A DNA stretch of 64,000 nucleotides from Streptomyces tailanensis (GTDB taxonomy: Bacteria; Actinomycetota; Actinomycetes; Streptomycetales; Streptomycetaceae), in contig NZ_VTHJ01000013.1 in NCBI RefSeq assembly GCF_008386495.1, positions 62,001 through 126,000 on the forward strand, given 5' to 3'. Both the position numbers and the translations under genes were made by a program. Shown piece after piece: positions 27,331 through 35,230 of this stretch (position 1 is the first letter of the stretch; each line of letters begins with the position of its first letter). Below the pieces are notes generated by a model. The model was not told where the DNA came from. It worked only from the letters and a program-made list of their open reading frames with translations, and did not search any database.

Positions 27331-27407
27331 GTGCCCCCACCAGCCGGGAGCCGCACCCTCCCCCACTCTCGACTTCGCTCGAGCGGGGGGACCCCCATGG
27401 GGTGCGG
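27322..27407. terminator. nested hairpins between convergent genes (dispersed repeat module)
   Basis: GGGCACT (27322-27328)/AGTGCCC (27330-27336) overlaps the small gene's stop. CCGCACCC (27351-27358) pairs with GGGTGCGG (27400-27407). Inside is the module CCCCCACTCTCGACTTCGC..CGAGCGGGGG, a near copy of part of the repeat at 3225-3262. The position between convergent genes fits a bidirectional terminator. Confidence 0.6.
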
Positions 27408-27431
27408 TGCGGCCGTGAGTACGCTGAGGAC

Positions 27432-29006
27432 TTACGCGCCGCGCCGCACCTCGAAATGGTCGATGCGCTCGCCGTTGTGCGCCAGCGCCGACACCAACAG
27501 GGCGGGCCTGGAGCCGCTCTCCGCCTCCACTTTGAGGAAGGAGAAGCCGCGGTAGCGCACGCGCGACCACTCCACGGTCTCCCCGTCGGAGGCGCGCTGC
27601 TTGGTCCACTGAAAGGTGTCGACGGTGTCGTGGCGCGTGACGTGCCCCTCGTAGCTCTCGTCGACGCCCGACGGGAAGCCGTACAGATCCTTGCCACCGC
27701 CGCCCGCCGTGACGTACACGATGCCGTCCCGCGCCGGGTCGGTCGACGCGCCGATCGGCACCGCCCTGCCGACCTCGCCGTCCTTGATGGCGTCCGTGCG
27801 CTCGTACACGTGGTTGTGGCCGTTGATCACCAGGTCCACCTGGTGTCGGGCGAACACCGGCACCCACTCGGCCCGCACACCGCCGTCGGAGGCGTGCGCC
27901 GACGTCGAGTACGCGCAGTGGTGGAAGTAGACGACGACGAAGTCGACGTCCTTCGACCTGCGCAGCTCCGCCAGCTTCTCGTCCAGCCACTTCGTCTGCA
28001 GGCCGCCGGTGTAGCCGTAGTTGGCGGGGATCTCGTACGACACGTCGTTCGCGTCCAGCGCGACGATGGCGACGTTTCCGTACGTGAACGAGTACACGCC
28101 CGGAGCCGAGCGCGGGTCGAAGCCGTTGTCCGGGAGGGACCAGCGGGCGAGCTGGCCGCCGTAGCCGTCCGGTGAGTACCAGGCCTCCATGTCGTGGTTG
28201 CCGGTCGTCACCATCCAGGGCACGGACTTGGTGACCGTCTCGTTCTGCTTGAGGAACAGGTCCCAGAAAGCGGGGTCGTAGCCGTCCTGCTCCACGCCCT
28301 TGCCGTTCACGTTCGCGTAGCAGATGTCGCCCGCGTGGAGGTGGAAGGCGGGCTTCTGAAGGAGGATGACGTTGTCGTTGGCGGCCGCGGCCTTGCCGAC
28401 ACCCTGGTCGCCGAACGCCGTGAACACGAACTTCTCCGGGCTCGCCGGCGCCGTACGGAACGACTCGATCGTCGACCTGCGCCCCGGCGAGGCCGGGTCG
28501 AAACCCTCGTGGCCGACGCCGTAGTAGTACGTCGTACCGGGGAGCAGGCCGTCCAGGGCCGCGTGCAGGTAGTACTGGTCCAGTGCGAGGCGCACGCCCT
28601 GGACACCCGGCGTGTGCAGGTCGCGTATCTCGGCCTCGATCTTCCGGCTCAGGTCGTCGGGCTTCAGGCCGATCCGGACGTACGGCTTCTTCACCGCGAC
28701 CGGCACCTGCCAGGAGATCCGCATCCGCGTCTTCGGGTCGGTGCCGAAGGCGAGATGGCGGCCGAAGGGGGTGACGAGCGCGCCCGGCGCCTTGGAGGTG
28801 GCGGGCGACGGGGCCGAGGTCGTGGCGCTCGGCGAGCCCGACGATCGGGAGCCGCCGCAGCCGGTCAGCAGTCCGCCCGCCGCCACCGCGCCCGCCGTCA
28901 CCAGCGTGCGACGCCGCGTCAGCTTCGTACGCAGGTACTCGTGCTGCTCGGCCATGCTCATCCGGCGCGCGAGCTGCGGCGGAATGCCGAAGTCGGGAAT
29001 GTCCAT
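27432..29006 (-). CDS. exported purple-acid-phosphatase-like metallophosphoesterase
   Basis: Hydrolyses phosphate esters outside the cell. In 524 aa it shows a twin-arginine signal (RRRTLVTAGAVAAGG) ending in a lipobox LLTGC, a Ser/Thr linker, an N-terminal fibronectin-like purple acid phosphatase domain (RISWQVPV...GTTYYYGVGHEG), then the metallophosphoesterase core: FGDQG, HAGDICY, TTGNHD, FHH and NGHNHVYER, which together supply the dinuclear metal ligands. The ATG at 29006 follows GGAAG; the frame reaches a TTG at 29033. The signal lies about 40 residues in, after a cytoplasmic leader, which is long for Tat. The substrate is unknown. Confidence 0.92.
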   Translation of the reverse strand: MDIPDFGIPPQLARRMSMAEQHEYLRTKLTRRRTLVTAGAVAAGGLLTGCGGSRSSGSPSATTSAPSPATSKAPGALVTPFGRHLAFGTDPKTRMRISWQVPVAVKKPYVRIGLKPDDLSRKIEAEIRDLHTPGVQGVRLALDQYYLHAALDGLLPGTTYYYGVGHEGFDPASPGRRSTIESFRTAPASPEKFVFTAFGDQGVGKAAAANDNVILLQKPAFHLHAGDICYANVNGKGVEQDGYDPAFWDLFLKQNETVTKSVPWMVTTGNHDMEAWYSPDGYGGQLARWSLPDNGFDPRSAPGVYSFTYGNVAIVALDANDVSYEIPANYGYTGGLQTKWLDEKLAELRRSKDVDFVVVYFHHCAYSTSAHASDGGVRAEWVPVFARHQVDLVINGHNHVYERTDAIKDGEVGRAVPIGASTDPARDGIVYVTAGGGGKDLYGFPSGVDESYEGHVTRHDTVDTFQWTKQRASDGETVEWSRVRYRGFSFLKVEAESGSRPALLVSALAHNGERIDHFEVRRGA

Positions 29007-29148
29007 GGGAGGCAACTTCCCAGCGAATGCCAACGCCCGCTACACATACGGGTGAACGCGGGGCGACTTGTGGAAGTTGTCACTCGCCCGGGTGTCCGTA
29101 TCCCGGACGCCGTGTGTCATCCCGTGGGACCAGGAGTACGGTGCCGTC

Positions 29149-30192
29149 ATGTCTCGCAGCCTCAATCTCGCAGTGATCCCCGGTGACGGCATCGGTCAGG
29201 AAGTCGTGGCCCAGGGACTCAAGGTCCTCTCCGCCGTCCTTCCGCAGGATGTGAAGCTGGAGACCAAGGAGTACGACTTCGGCGCCAAGCGCTACCACGC
29301 CACCGGTGAGACCCTCACCGAGGCGGACCTGGAGTCGCTCAGGCAGCACGACGCGATCCTGCTCGGCGCGATCGGCGACCCGAGCGTGCCGTCCGGCGTC
29401 CTGGAGCGCGGCTTCCTGCTGAAGCTCCGCTTCGCCTTCGACCACCACGTCAACCTGCGTCCGTCGAAGCTGCTCCCGGGTGTCGAGACTCCCCTGAAGG
29501 GCCAGCCGGCCATCGACTTCGTCGTGGTCCGCGAGGGCACCGAGGGCCCGTACACCGGCAACGGCGGCACGATCCGCAAGGGCACCGAGCACGAGGTCGC
29601 CACCGAGGTCTCCGTGAACACGGCCTTCGGTGTCGAGCGCGTGGTCCGCGACGCGTTCGCCCGCGCCCAGGCCCGCCCCCGCAAGAAGCTCGCGCTGATC
29701 CACAAGAACAACGTGCTGACCTTCGCGGGCCACCTGTGGACCAACATCTTCAACAAGGTGGCCGCGGAGTTCCCCGAGGTCACCACCGAGTACATGCACG
29801 TGGACGCGGCGACCATCTACCTGGTCACGCAGCCCGAGCGCTTCGACGTGATCGTCACCGACAACCTCTTCGGCGACATCATCACCGACCTCGCCGCGGC
29901 CGTCTCCGGCGGCATCGGCGTCGCCGCGAGCGGGAACATCAACCCGTCCGGCGAGTTCCCCTCGATGTTCGAGCCTGTGCATGGCTCGGCGCCCGACATC
30001 GCCGGCCAGGGCAAGGCCGACCCCTCCGCCACGGTCCTGTCCGTCGCCCTCCTCCTGCGCCACCTCGGCTACGAGGCCGAGGCCACGCGCATCGAGGACG
30101 CCGTCTCCGCCGACCTCGCGGAGCGCGTCGGCAAGCCCGGCCGCAGCACGGACGAGATCGGCGACGCGCTCGCCGTACGAGTAGCCGGCTGA
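29149..30192 (+). CDS. leuB: 3-isopropylmalate dehydrogenase
   Basis: NAD-dependent oxidative decarboxylation of 3-isopropylmalate to 2-ketoisocaproate in leucine synthesis. The 347-aa protein begins [15 protein letters not shown] and shows the [16 protein letters not shown] substrate loop, [14 protein letters not shown], the catalytic Lys in HKNNVL, and the metal-site [13 protein letters not shown] and [14 protein letters not shown] segments. The ATG at 29149 has AGGAG about 12 bp upstream, a rather long spacing. leuCD and leuA are not nearby. ilvE follows, making a small branched-chain cluster. Confidence 0.96.
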   Translation: MSRSLNLAVIPGDGIGQEVVAQGLKVLSAVLPQDVKLETKEYDFGAKRYHATGETLTEADLESLRQHDAILLGAIGDPSVPSGVLERGFLLKLRFAFDHHVNLRPSKLLPGVETPLKGQPAIDFVVVREGTEGPYTGNGGTIRKGTEHEVATEVSVNTAFGVERVVRDAFARAQARPRKKLALIHKNNVLTFAGHLWTNIFNKVAAEFPEVTTEYMHVDAATIYLVTQPERFDVIVTDNLFGDIITDLAAAVSGGIGVAASGNINPSGEFPSMFEPVHGSAPDIAGQGKADPSATVLSVALLLRHLGYEAEATRIEDAVSADLAERVGKPGRSTDEIGDALAVRVAG

Positions 30193-30217
30193 TCCCGCCG
30201 CGCCACTCGAAACCTTC

Positions 30218-30252
30218 GAAGCCGTCGGGTCCCTCTGGCACCCGGCGGCTTC
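30218..30252 (+). terminator. leuB terminator
   Basis: GAAGCCG..CGGGT (30218-30230) pairs with ACCCG..CGGCTTC (30240-30252) in 12 base pairs with one mismatch and a 9-nt loop, 25 bp after leuB. Confidence 0.7.
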
Positions 30253-30444
30253 CCCATGCCCCCGCCGGGTGTCACCATCAATCCTCCGGGTCGCATTCAC
30301 GCCGTTTTCTTCCAGCAGCCCCGCTTGCGATAATCGAACGCGGAGCCGCCGAATGAGGGAATGCTCGGACGTCCTAGCACCGGCCACTGGCCGTACGGAT
30401 GTGAGCGCGGCCCGTCACACACAACCGGTGAAGGACAACCACTC

Positions 30445-31533
30445 ATGACGACGCCCACGATCGAGCTCAAGCCCTCGGCCTCGCCACTCTCCGACGCGGA
30501 GCGCACGGCGATCCTGGCCGATCCAGGATTCGGCCGCCACTTCACCGACCACATGGTCGTCATCAAGTGGACCGAGGGCCGTGGCTGGCACGACGGCCAG
30601 CTCGTTCCGTACGCGCCGATCTCCCTGGACCCGGCCACGATGGTCCTGCACTACGCGCAGGAGATCTTCGAGGGGCTGAAGGCCTACCGCCAGCCCGACG
30701 GGTCCGTCGCCACCTTCCGTCCGGAGAAGAACGCGGCGCGCTTCCAGGCCTCCGCGCGCCGGCTCGGTATGCCGGAGCTGCCGGTCGAGACGTTCATCGA
30801 GGCGTGTGACGTGCTGGTGAAGCAGGACCAGGCCTGGGTCCCGGCGCACGGCGGCGAGGAGTCCCTCTACCTGCGCCCCTTCATGATCGCCACCGAGGTC
30901 GGCCTCGGCGTCAAGCCGGCCAACGAGTACCTCTTCATGGTCATCGCCTCCCCGGCCGGCGCCTACTTCCCCGGCGGCGTCAAGCCCGTCTCCATCTGGG
31001 TCTCCGAGGACCACGTCCGCGCCGTCCCCGGCGGCATGGGCGACGCCAAGACCGGCGGCAACTACGCCGCGTCCCTCCTCGCCCAGGCCGAGGCCGCCGC
31101 CGAGGGCTGCGCCCAGGTCTGCTACCTCGACGCGGTCGAGCGCACCTGGGTCGAGGAACTCGGCGGCATGAACCTGTACTTCGTGTACGGCGACCGCATC
31201 GTCACCCCCTCCCTCACAGGCTCGATCCTGGAGGGCGTGACGCGCGACTCGCTGCTCACGGTCGCCCGCGACCTCGGCTACACCGCCGAGGAGGGCCGTA
31301 TCTCCATCGACCAGTGGCAGACCGACTCCGAGAACGGCACCCTCACCGAGGTCTTCGCCTGCGGCACGGCCGCCGTCATCACCCCCGTCGGCACGGTCAA
31401 GCGCACCGGCGCCCAGTGGCACCAGTCCGGCGGCGAACCCGGCCCCGTCACCCTCGAACTCCGCGACGCCCTCCTGAACATCCAGCGCGGCACGGCCGAG
31501 GACACCCACGGCTGGATGCACGAACTGGGCTGA
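30445..31533 (+). CDS. ilvE: branched-chain amino acid aminotransferase
   Basis: PLP enzyme making valine, leucine and isoleucine from their keto acids with glutamate. The 362-aa protein has the class IV motifs [19 protein letters not shown]-type region [13 protein letters not shown], Schiff-base Lys202 in [13 protein letters not shown], and C-terminal [15 protein letters not shown]. The ATG at 30445 is preceded by AAGGA. It follows leuB after a terminator, so it probably has its own promoter in the 190-bp gap. Confidence 0.96.
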   Translation: MTTPTIELKPSASPLSDAERTAILADPGFGRHFTDHMVVIKWTEGRGWHDGQLVPYAPISLDPATMVLHYAQEIFEGLKAYRQPDGSVATFRPEKNAARFQASARRLGMPELPVETFIEACDVLVKQDQAWVPAHGGEESLYLRPFMIATEVGLGVKPANEYLFMVIASPAGAYFPGGVKPVSIWVSEDHVRAVPGGMGDAKTGGNYAASLLAQAEAAAEGCAQVCYLDAVERTWVEELGGMNLYFVYGDRIVTPSLTGSILEGVTRDSLLTVARDLGYTAEEGRISIDQWQTDSENGTLTEVFACGTAAVITPVGTVKRTGAQWHQSGGEPGPVTLELRDALLNIQRGTAEDTHGWMHELG

Positions 31534-31568
31534 CCACGTCGCCGTTGCCTGGTCCCTGATTCCCTGGA

Positions 31569-31602
31569 GCCCGCCCCGGACGATTCCATCCGGGGCGGGC
31601 TT
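31569..31602 (+). terminator. ilvE terminator
   Basis: A perfect 12-bp stem, GCCCGCCCCGGA (31569-31580) with TCCGGGGCGGGC (31589-31600), has an 8-nt loop and is followed by TT. It lies 35 bp after ilvE. Confidence 0.85.
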
Positions 31603-31768
31603 CGGCAGTTCCCGGACGAGTCCCTGGGGTGAACGCGGCGCGCGGACACGTGATCAGCCGCCCGGGTTGTACGTTATCGAACGCATTGACCCGGGGTGGT
31701 TGATGCGCTTGTATCCCGGTGTGCCCTCGGCGAAGGGCTGGGGGGAAGACGAGGTTTCGGGGGGAACC

Positions 31769-32893
31769 ATGTCCCATGCGCCACGATTAGTCGCACACCG
31801 CCGTACCGCCTGGGGCGCGGCCCTGGCCGCCGCGCTCACCCTGACCGCCGCCCTGCCCACCGCGTCCGCGCACGCCCCCGGCGTGCAGCGGATCAGCACG
31901 GCCACCGGCGGCGGCCAGCTCCCGAGCGCCTCGACCGGCGCCCGGATCACCCCGGGCGGCCGGTACGCGGTCTTCGTCACGGCCGACCCCGCCGGCGGAG
32001 ACGAGCGCCGTATCCACATCAAGGACCTGCGCACCGGCACCCTGACCCCCGTACCCGAGGACATGCGGTACACCGGCGGCGCGGTGATCAGCGCCGACGG
32101 GCGCCGGATCGCGTACCACAACGGCAACCGCTTCCCGCACCCGTACGTCTACGACCGCACGACCGGCGAGACACAGGAACTGTGGCCCGCGCAGGAGCCG
32201 GACGACACCTCCTACGAACTGGGCACCGTGGGCGCGATCAGCGCCGACGGCCGGTACGTGGCCTACGTGATCGGCAACCGCCACGGCAACCAGGGCTCCC
32301 GCGTGCTGTACGTCCGCGACCTGGCCACCGGCACCGACGATCAGATCACCTCGCTGCCGCCCGAGGGCATGATCGGCCAGGTCCGGCTGAGCGCCGACGG
32401 CCGCACGGTCGCGTACGACGTGACCGTGCTCACCGGCTCGGCCTCCGGCGCCCTCGGCCGCGTCTACGTCAAGGACCGGCGGACGGGCACCACCCACCGC
32501 GTGGACCCCGGCCCCGAGGCCCGGTCCGTCCTCGCCGCCCTCTCCGCCGACGGCCGCCGGGTCATCCTCACGACGACGGCCCCGTCGAACGGCCCGACCC
32601 AGCCATACGTCCACGACCTGCGCACCGGCCGCACCGAACCGGCCGGCCCCGAGGGCAGCACGGCAGTCGCCGCCGACCCTCGCGGCCGCCACGTCCTCCT
32701 CGCCCGGGACGGCGCACTGACCCTCCTCGATCTGCGCACCGGCGCGAACCGGCCCGTGACCACGGCCGGCACCGCGCTCCCGGGCGCGGTCACCCGTCAC
32801 GGCCGCGCCGTGGTCTTCACCTCCACGGCTGACGACCTGGTCGCGGACGACACCAACGGGGTGGCGGACGTGTTCATCCACCGCGGTCACTGA
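31769..32893 (+). CDS. secreted WD40/TolB-like beta-propeller protein
   Basis: A 374-aa exported protein with a Sec signal peptide (RTAWGAALAAALTLTAALPTASAHA). Repeated blades of the form ISADGRRIAYHNGN, ISADGRYVAYVIGN, LSADGRTVAYDV and LSADGRRVILTTT alternate with V(Y/H)D(R/L)xTG strands, as in PD40/TolB propellers. There are no catalytic motifs. The ATG at 31769 follows GGGGGAA. The role is unknown; a binding scaffold at the cell surface is likely. Confidence 0.85.
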   Translation: MSHAPRLVAHRRTAWGAALAAALTLTAALPTASAHAPGVQRISTATGGGQLPSASTGARITPGGRYAVFVTADPAGGDERRIHIKDLRTGTLTPVPEDMRYTGGAVISADGRRIAYHNGNRFPHPYVYDRTTGETQELWPAQEPDDTSYELGTVGAISADGRYVAYVIGNRHGNQGSRVLYVRDLATGTDDQITSLPPEGMIGQVRLSADGRTVAYDVTVLTGSASGALGRVYVKDRRTGTTHRVDPGPEARSVLAALSADGRRVILTTTAPSNGPTQPYVHDLRTGRTEPAGPEGSTAVAADPRGRHVLLARDGALTLLDLRTGANRPVTTAGTALPGAVTRHGRAVVFTSTADDLVADDTNGVADVFIHRGH

Positions 32894-32940
32894 CCACCGA
32901 CGTCTTCGTACGCCACCTGCTTACATCCGCCTATAGGAAC

Positions 32941-32953
32941 GCGAACCGTTCGC
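32941..32953. promoter_or_regulatory. palindromic operator candidate upstream of the cimA leader
   Basis: GCGAAC-C-GTTCGC is a perfect 6-1-6 palindrome 290 bp before cimA, next to TATAGG that could serve as a -10 element. It may be an operator for the cimA promoter. Confidence 0.35.
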
Positions 32954-33018
32954 ATCCTGAGACGGACGGTGAGCACGGGGGCCAGGTGTGCCAGACTGCC
33001 TCCGTGCTCTCGTTCGCC

Positions 33019-33134
33019 ATGATTATTGGCAGCAGGCGCGCCGGTCCGCAGTGACCGCCACGTACGACCAGGTACGGGCGGACACCGTCGTCCTCGACCC
33101 GCGCGCAGACCTCTCGCACCCGCGAGAGGTTTTT
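33019..33134 (+). promoter_or_regulatory. cimA leader: putative leader peptide and attenuator terminator
   Basis: An ATG at 33019 opens an 11-codon frame MIIGSRRAGPQ with two consecutive ATT isoleucine codons, which are very rare in Streptomyces. Immediately after its stop is a hairpin CCGCC-A-CGTAC / GTACG-GGCGG (33055-33081). A textbook intrinsic terminator follows: ACCTCTCGC (33109-33117), loop ACCC, GCGAGAGGT (33122-33130), then TTTT. The cimA start is 109 bp further on. The layout fits isoleucine-responsive attenuation, but the peptide has no clear ribosome site, so this is inference. Confidence 0.55.
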
Positions 33135-33242
33135 CGCATTTCTGGCCCAACCTCAGCCAGGAGCGCAGTGCGAGGGATCATTGGAGGACGGTGGAGCCGG
33201 TCATTCCGGTAGACCGAGATCCAACACAGGAGCCTTGACACC

Positions 33243-34847
33243 ATGACGGTAACCAGCGAGCTCGACGACTCGTTCCACGTCTTCGACACCACCCTGCGCG
33301 ACGGCGCCCAGCGCGAGGGCATCAACCTCACGGTCGCGGACAAGCTGGCCATCGCTCGGCACCTGGACGACTTCGGCGTGGGCTTCATCGAGGGCGGCTG
33401 GCCGGGCGCCAACCCGAGGGACACGGAGTTCTTCGCCCGGGCGAAGAAAGAGATCGACTTCAAACACGCCCAGCTCGTCGCCTTCGGCGCCACTCGCCGC
33501 GCGGGCGGCAAGGCGAGTGAGGACCCGCAGGTCAGGGCCCTCCTGGACTCGGGCGCCGAGGTGATCACCCTGGTCGCCAAGTCCCACGACCGGCATGTCG
33601 AGCTCGCCCTGCGCACCACCCTCGACGAGAACCTGGAGATGGTCCGCGACACGGTGTCCTTCCTCCGGTCGCAGGGCCGCCGCGTCTTCGTCGACTGCGA
33701 GCACTTCTTCGACGGCTACCGCGCCAACCCCGAGTACGCGAAGTCCGTCGTACGGGCCGCTGCCGAGGCCGGCGCCGACGTGGTCATCCTCTGCGACACC
33801 AACGGCGGCATGCTCCCGGCGCAGGTACAGGCGGTGGTCTCGACGGTCCTCGCCGACACCGGCGCCCGGCTCGGCATCCACGCCCAGGACGACACAGGCT
33901 GTGCCGTGGCGAACTCGCTGGCCGCCGTCGACGCGGGCGCGACCCACGTCCAGTGCACCGCCAACGGCTACGGCGAGCGTGTCGGCAACGCCAACCTGTT
34001 CCCGGTGGTCGCCGCCCTGGAGCTGAAGTACGGCAAGAAGGTCCTCCCGGACGGCCACCTCCGCGAGATGACGCGCATCTCCCACGCCATCGCCGAGGTC
34101 GTCAACCTCACCCCGTCCACGCACCAGCCGTACGTCGGTGTCTCCGCCTTCGCGCACAAGGCCGGCCTGCACGCCTCCGCGATCAAGGTCGACCCGGACC
34201 TGTACCAGCACATCGACCCCGAGCAGGTCGGCAACACCATGCGCATGTTGGTCTCCGACATGGCCGGCCGTGCCTCCATCGAGCTCAAGGGCAAGGAACT
34301 GGGCGTCGATCTCGGCGGCGACCGCGAGCTGGTCGGCCGGGTCGTCGAGCGGGTCAAGGAGCGCGAGCTGCGGGGCTACACCTACGAGGCCGCCGACGCG
34401 AGCTTCGAGATCCTGCTGCGCGACGAGGTCGCGGGCAAGCCCCAGCGCTACTTCCGCACCGAGTCCTGGCGGGCCATCGTCGAGGACCGCCCCGACGGCA
34501 GCCACGCCAACGAAGCCACGGTCAAGCTGTGGGCCAAGAGCGAGCGCATCGTCGCCACGGCCGAGGGCAACGGCCCGGTCAACGCGCTGGACAGGGCGCT
34601 GCGGGTGGCCCTGGAGAAGATCTACCCCCAGCTCGCCAAGCTGGAGCTCGTCGACTACAAGGTCCGCATCCTGGAGGGCAAGCACGGCACCAACTCCACG
34701 ACCCGCGTCCTGATCTCCACCTCGGACGGCTCCGGCGAGTGGTCCACAGTCGGCGTAGCCGACAACGTGATCGCCGCGTCTTGGCAGGCCTTGGAGGACG
34801 CATACACGTACGGCTTGCTCCGGGCCGGCGTGGACCCGGCGGAGTAG
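33243..34847 (+). CDS. cimA: citramalate synthase
   Basis: Condenses pyruvate and acetyl-CoA to (R)-citramalate, a threonine-independent route to isoleucine. The 534-aa length and DTTLRDGAQREGINL start identify the CimA branch of the isopropylmalate-synthase family. HAQDDTGCAVANSLAAVDAGATHVQCTANGYGERVGN in pieces shows the metal and barrel residues. A C-terminal LeuA dimer/allosteric domain follows (after about residue 390). AGGAG precedes the ATG at 33243. The long leader carries an attenuator-like structure. Confidence 0.95.
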   Translation: MTVTSELDDSFHVFDTTLRDGAQREGINLTVADKLAIARHLDDFGVGFIEGGWPGANPRDTEFFARAKKEIDFKHAQLVAFGATRRAGGKASEDPQVRALLDSGAEVITLVAKSHDRHVELALRTTLDENLEMVRDTVSFLRSQGRRVFVDCEHFFDGYRANPEYAKSVVRAAAEAGADVVILCDTNGGMLPAQVQAVVSTVLADTGARLGIHAQDDTGCAVANSLAAVDAGATHVQCTANGYGERVGNANLFPVVAALELKYGKKVLPDGHLREMTRISHAIAEVVNLTPSTHQPYVGVSAFAHKAGLHASAIKVDPDLYQHIDPEQVGNTMRMLVSDMAGRASIELKGKELGVDLGGDRELVGRVVERVKERELRGYTYEAADASFEILLRDEVAGKPQRYFRTESWRAIVEDRPDGSHANEATVKLWAKSERIVATAEGNGPVNALDRALRVALEKIYPQLAKLELVDYKVRILEGKHGTNSTTRVLISTSDGSGEWSTVGVADNVIAASWQALEDAYTYGLLRAGVDPAE

Positions 34848-34857
34848 TAAGGCCCAA

Positions 34858-35086
34858 GAGCTCGGGGGGTGCGGGGTGTGTTGGCGGCTGCGGGCTGTGG
34901 TGGGTTGCTCGCGCAGTTCCCCGCGCCCCTTAAAAGCCAGGGGGTGCCCCCAGTTCTTTCAGGGGCGCGGGGAACTGCGCGATCAGCCCCCACTCACCCG
35001 CACCCGCCAACGCACCCCTGCCATCCGAGCTCTGAGGCGTGGCGGGGCCGAGAGTGGGGGAGGGACGGGTAGGGGCGGCGGGGGCG
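34858..35086. repeat. large composite palindromic intergenic repeat (copy B)
   Basis: This occupies most of the 383-bp gap between cimA and the GH3 gene. The core arms are 34904-34930 and 34961-34982 (CGCAGTTCCCCGCGCCCCT and its complement). The imperfect symmetry extends to GAGCTCGG at the left end and CCGAGCTC near 35030. A 40-bp module at 35047-35086 is identical in inverted orientation to 3199-3238. It is the same family as copy A and probably acts as a cimA terminator. The rest of the gap, up to 35230, should contain the GH3 promoter. Confidence 0.8.
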
Positions 35087-35230
35087 AGACGTGACCCGCA
35101 CCCCTTCCGCGCGGTTGTACAGGACTCTTGACGCCTTTCCGAGCCGACAGTTGACTCCCTTCAAGTCACAAGAGCGAAACGGGAGTTGAGCGCGTCGACT
35201 GGTCCTGGAGTTTCAGCGGAGGGAAGCCTG

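Noticed and set aside
32988..33212. 74-aa frame across the cimA leader
   Set aside because: It runs through the intrinsic terminator and shows no domain. The shorter MIIGSRRAGPQ frame fits the attenuator layout better.
33019..33242. T-box riboswitch upstream of cimA
   Set aside because: I found no convincing T-box bulge consensus or specifier loop. The layout fits a leader-peptide attenuator better.
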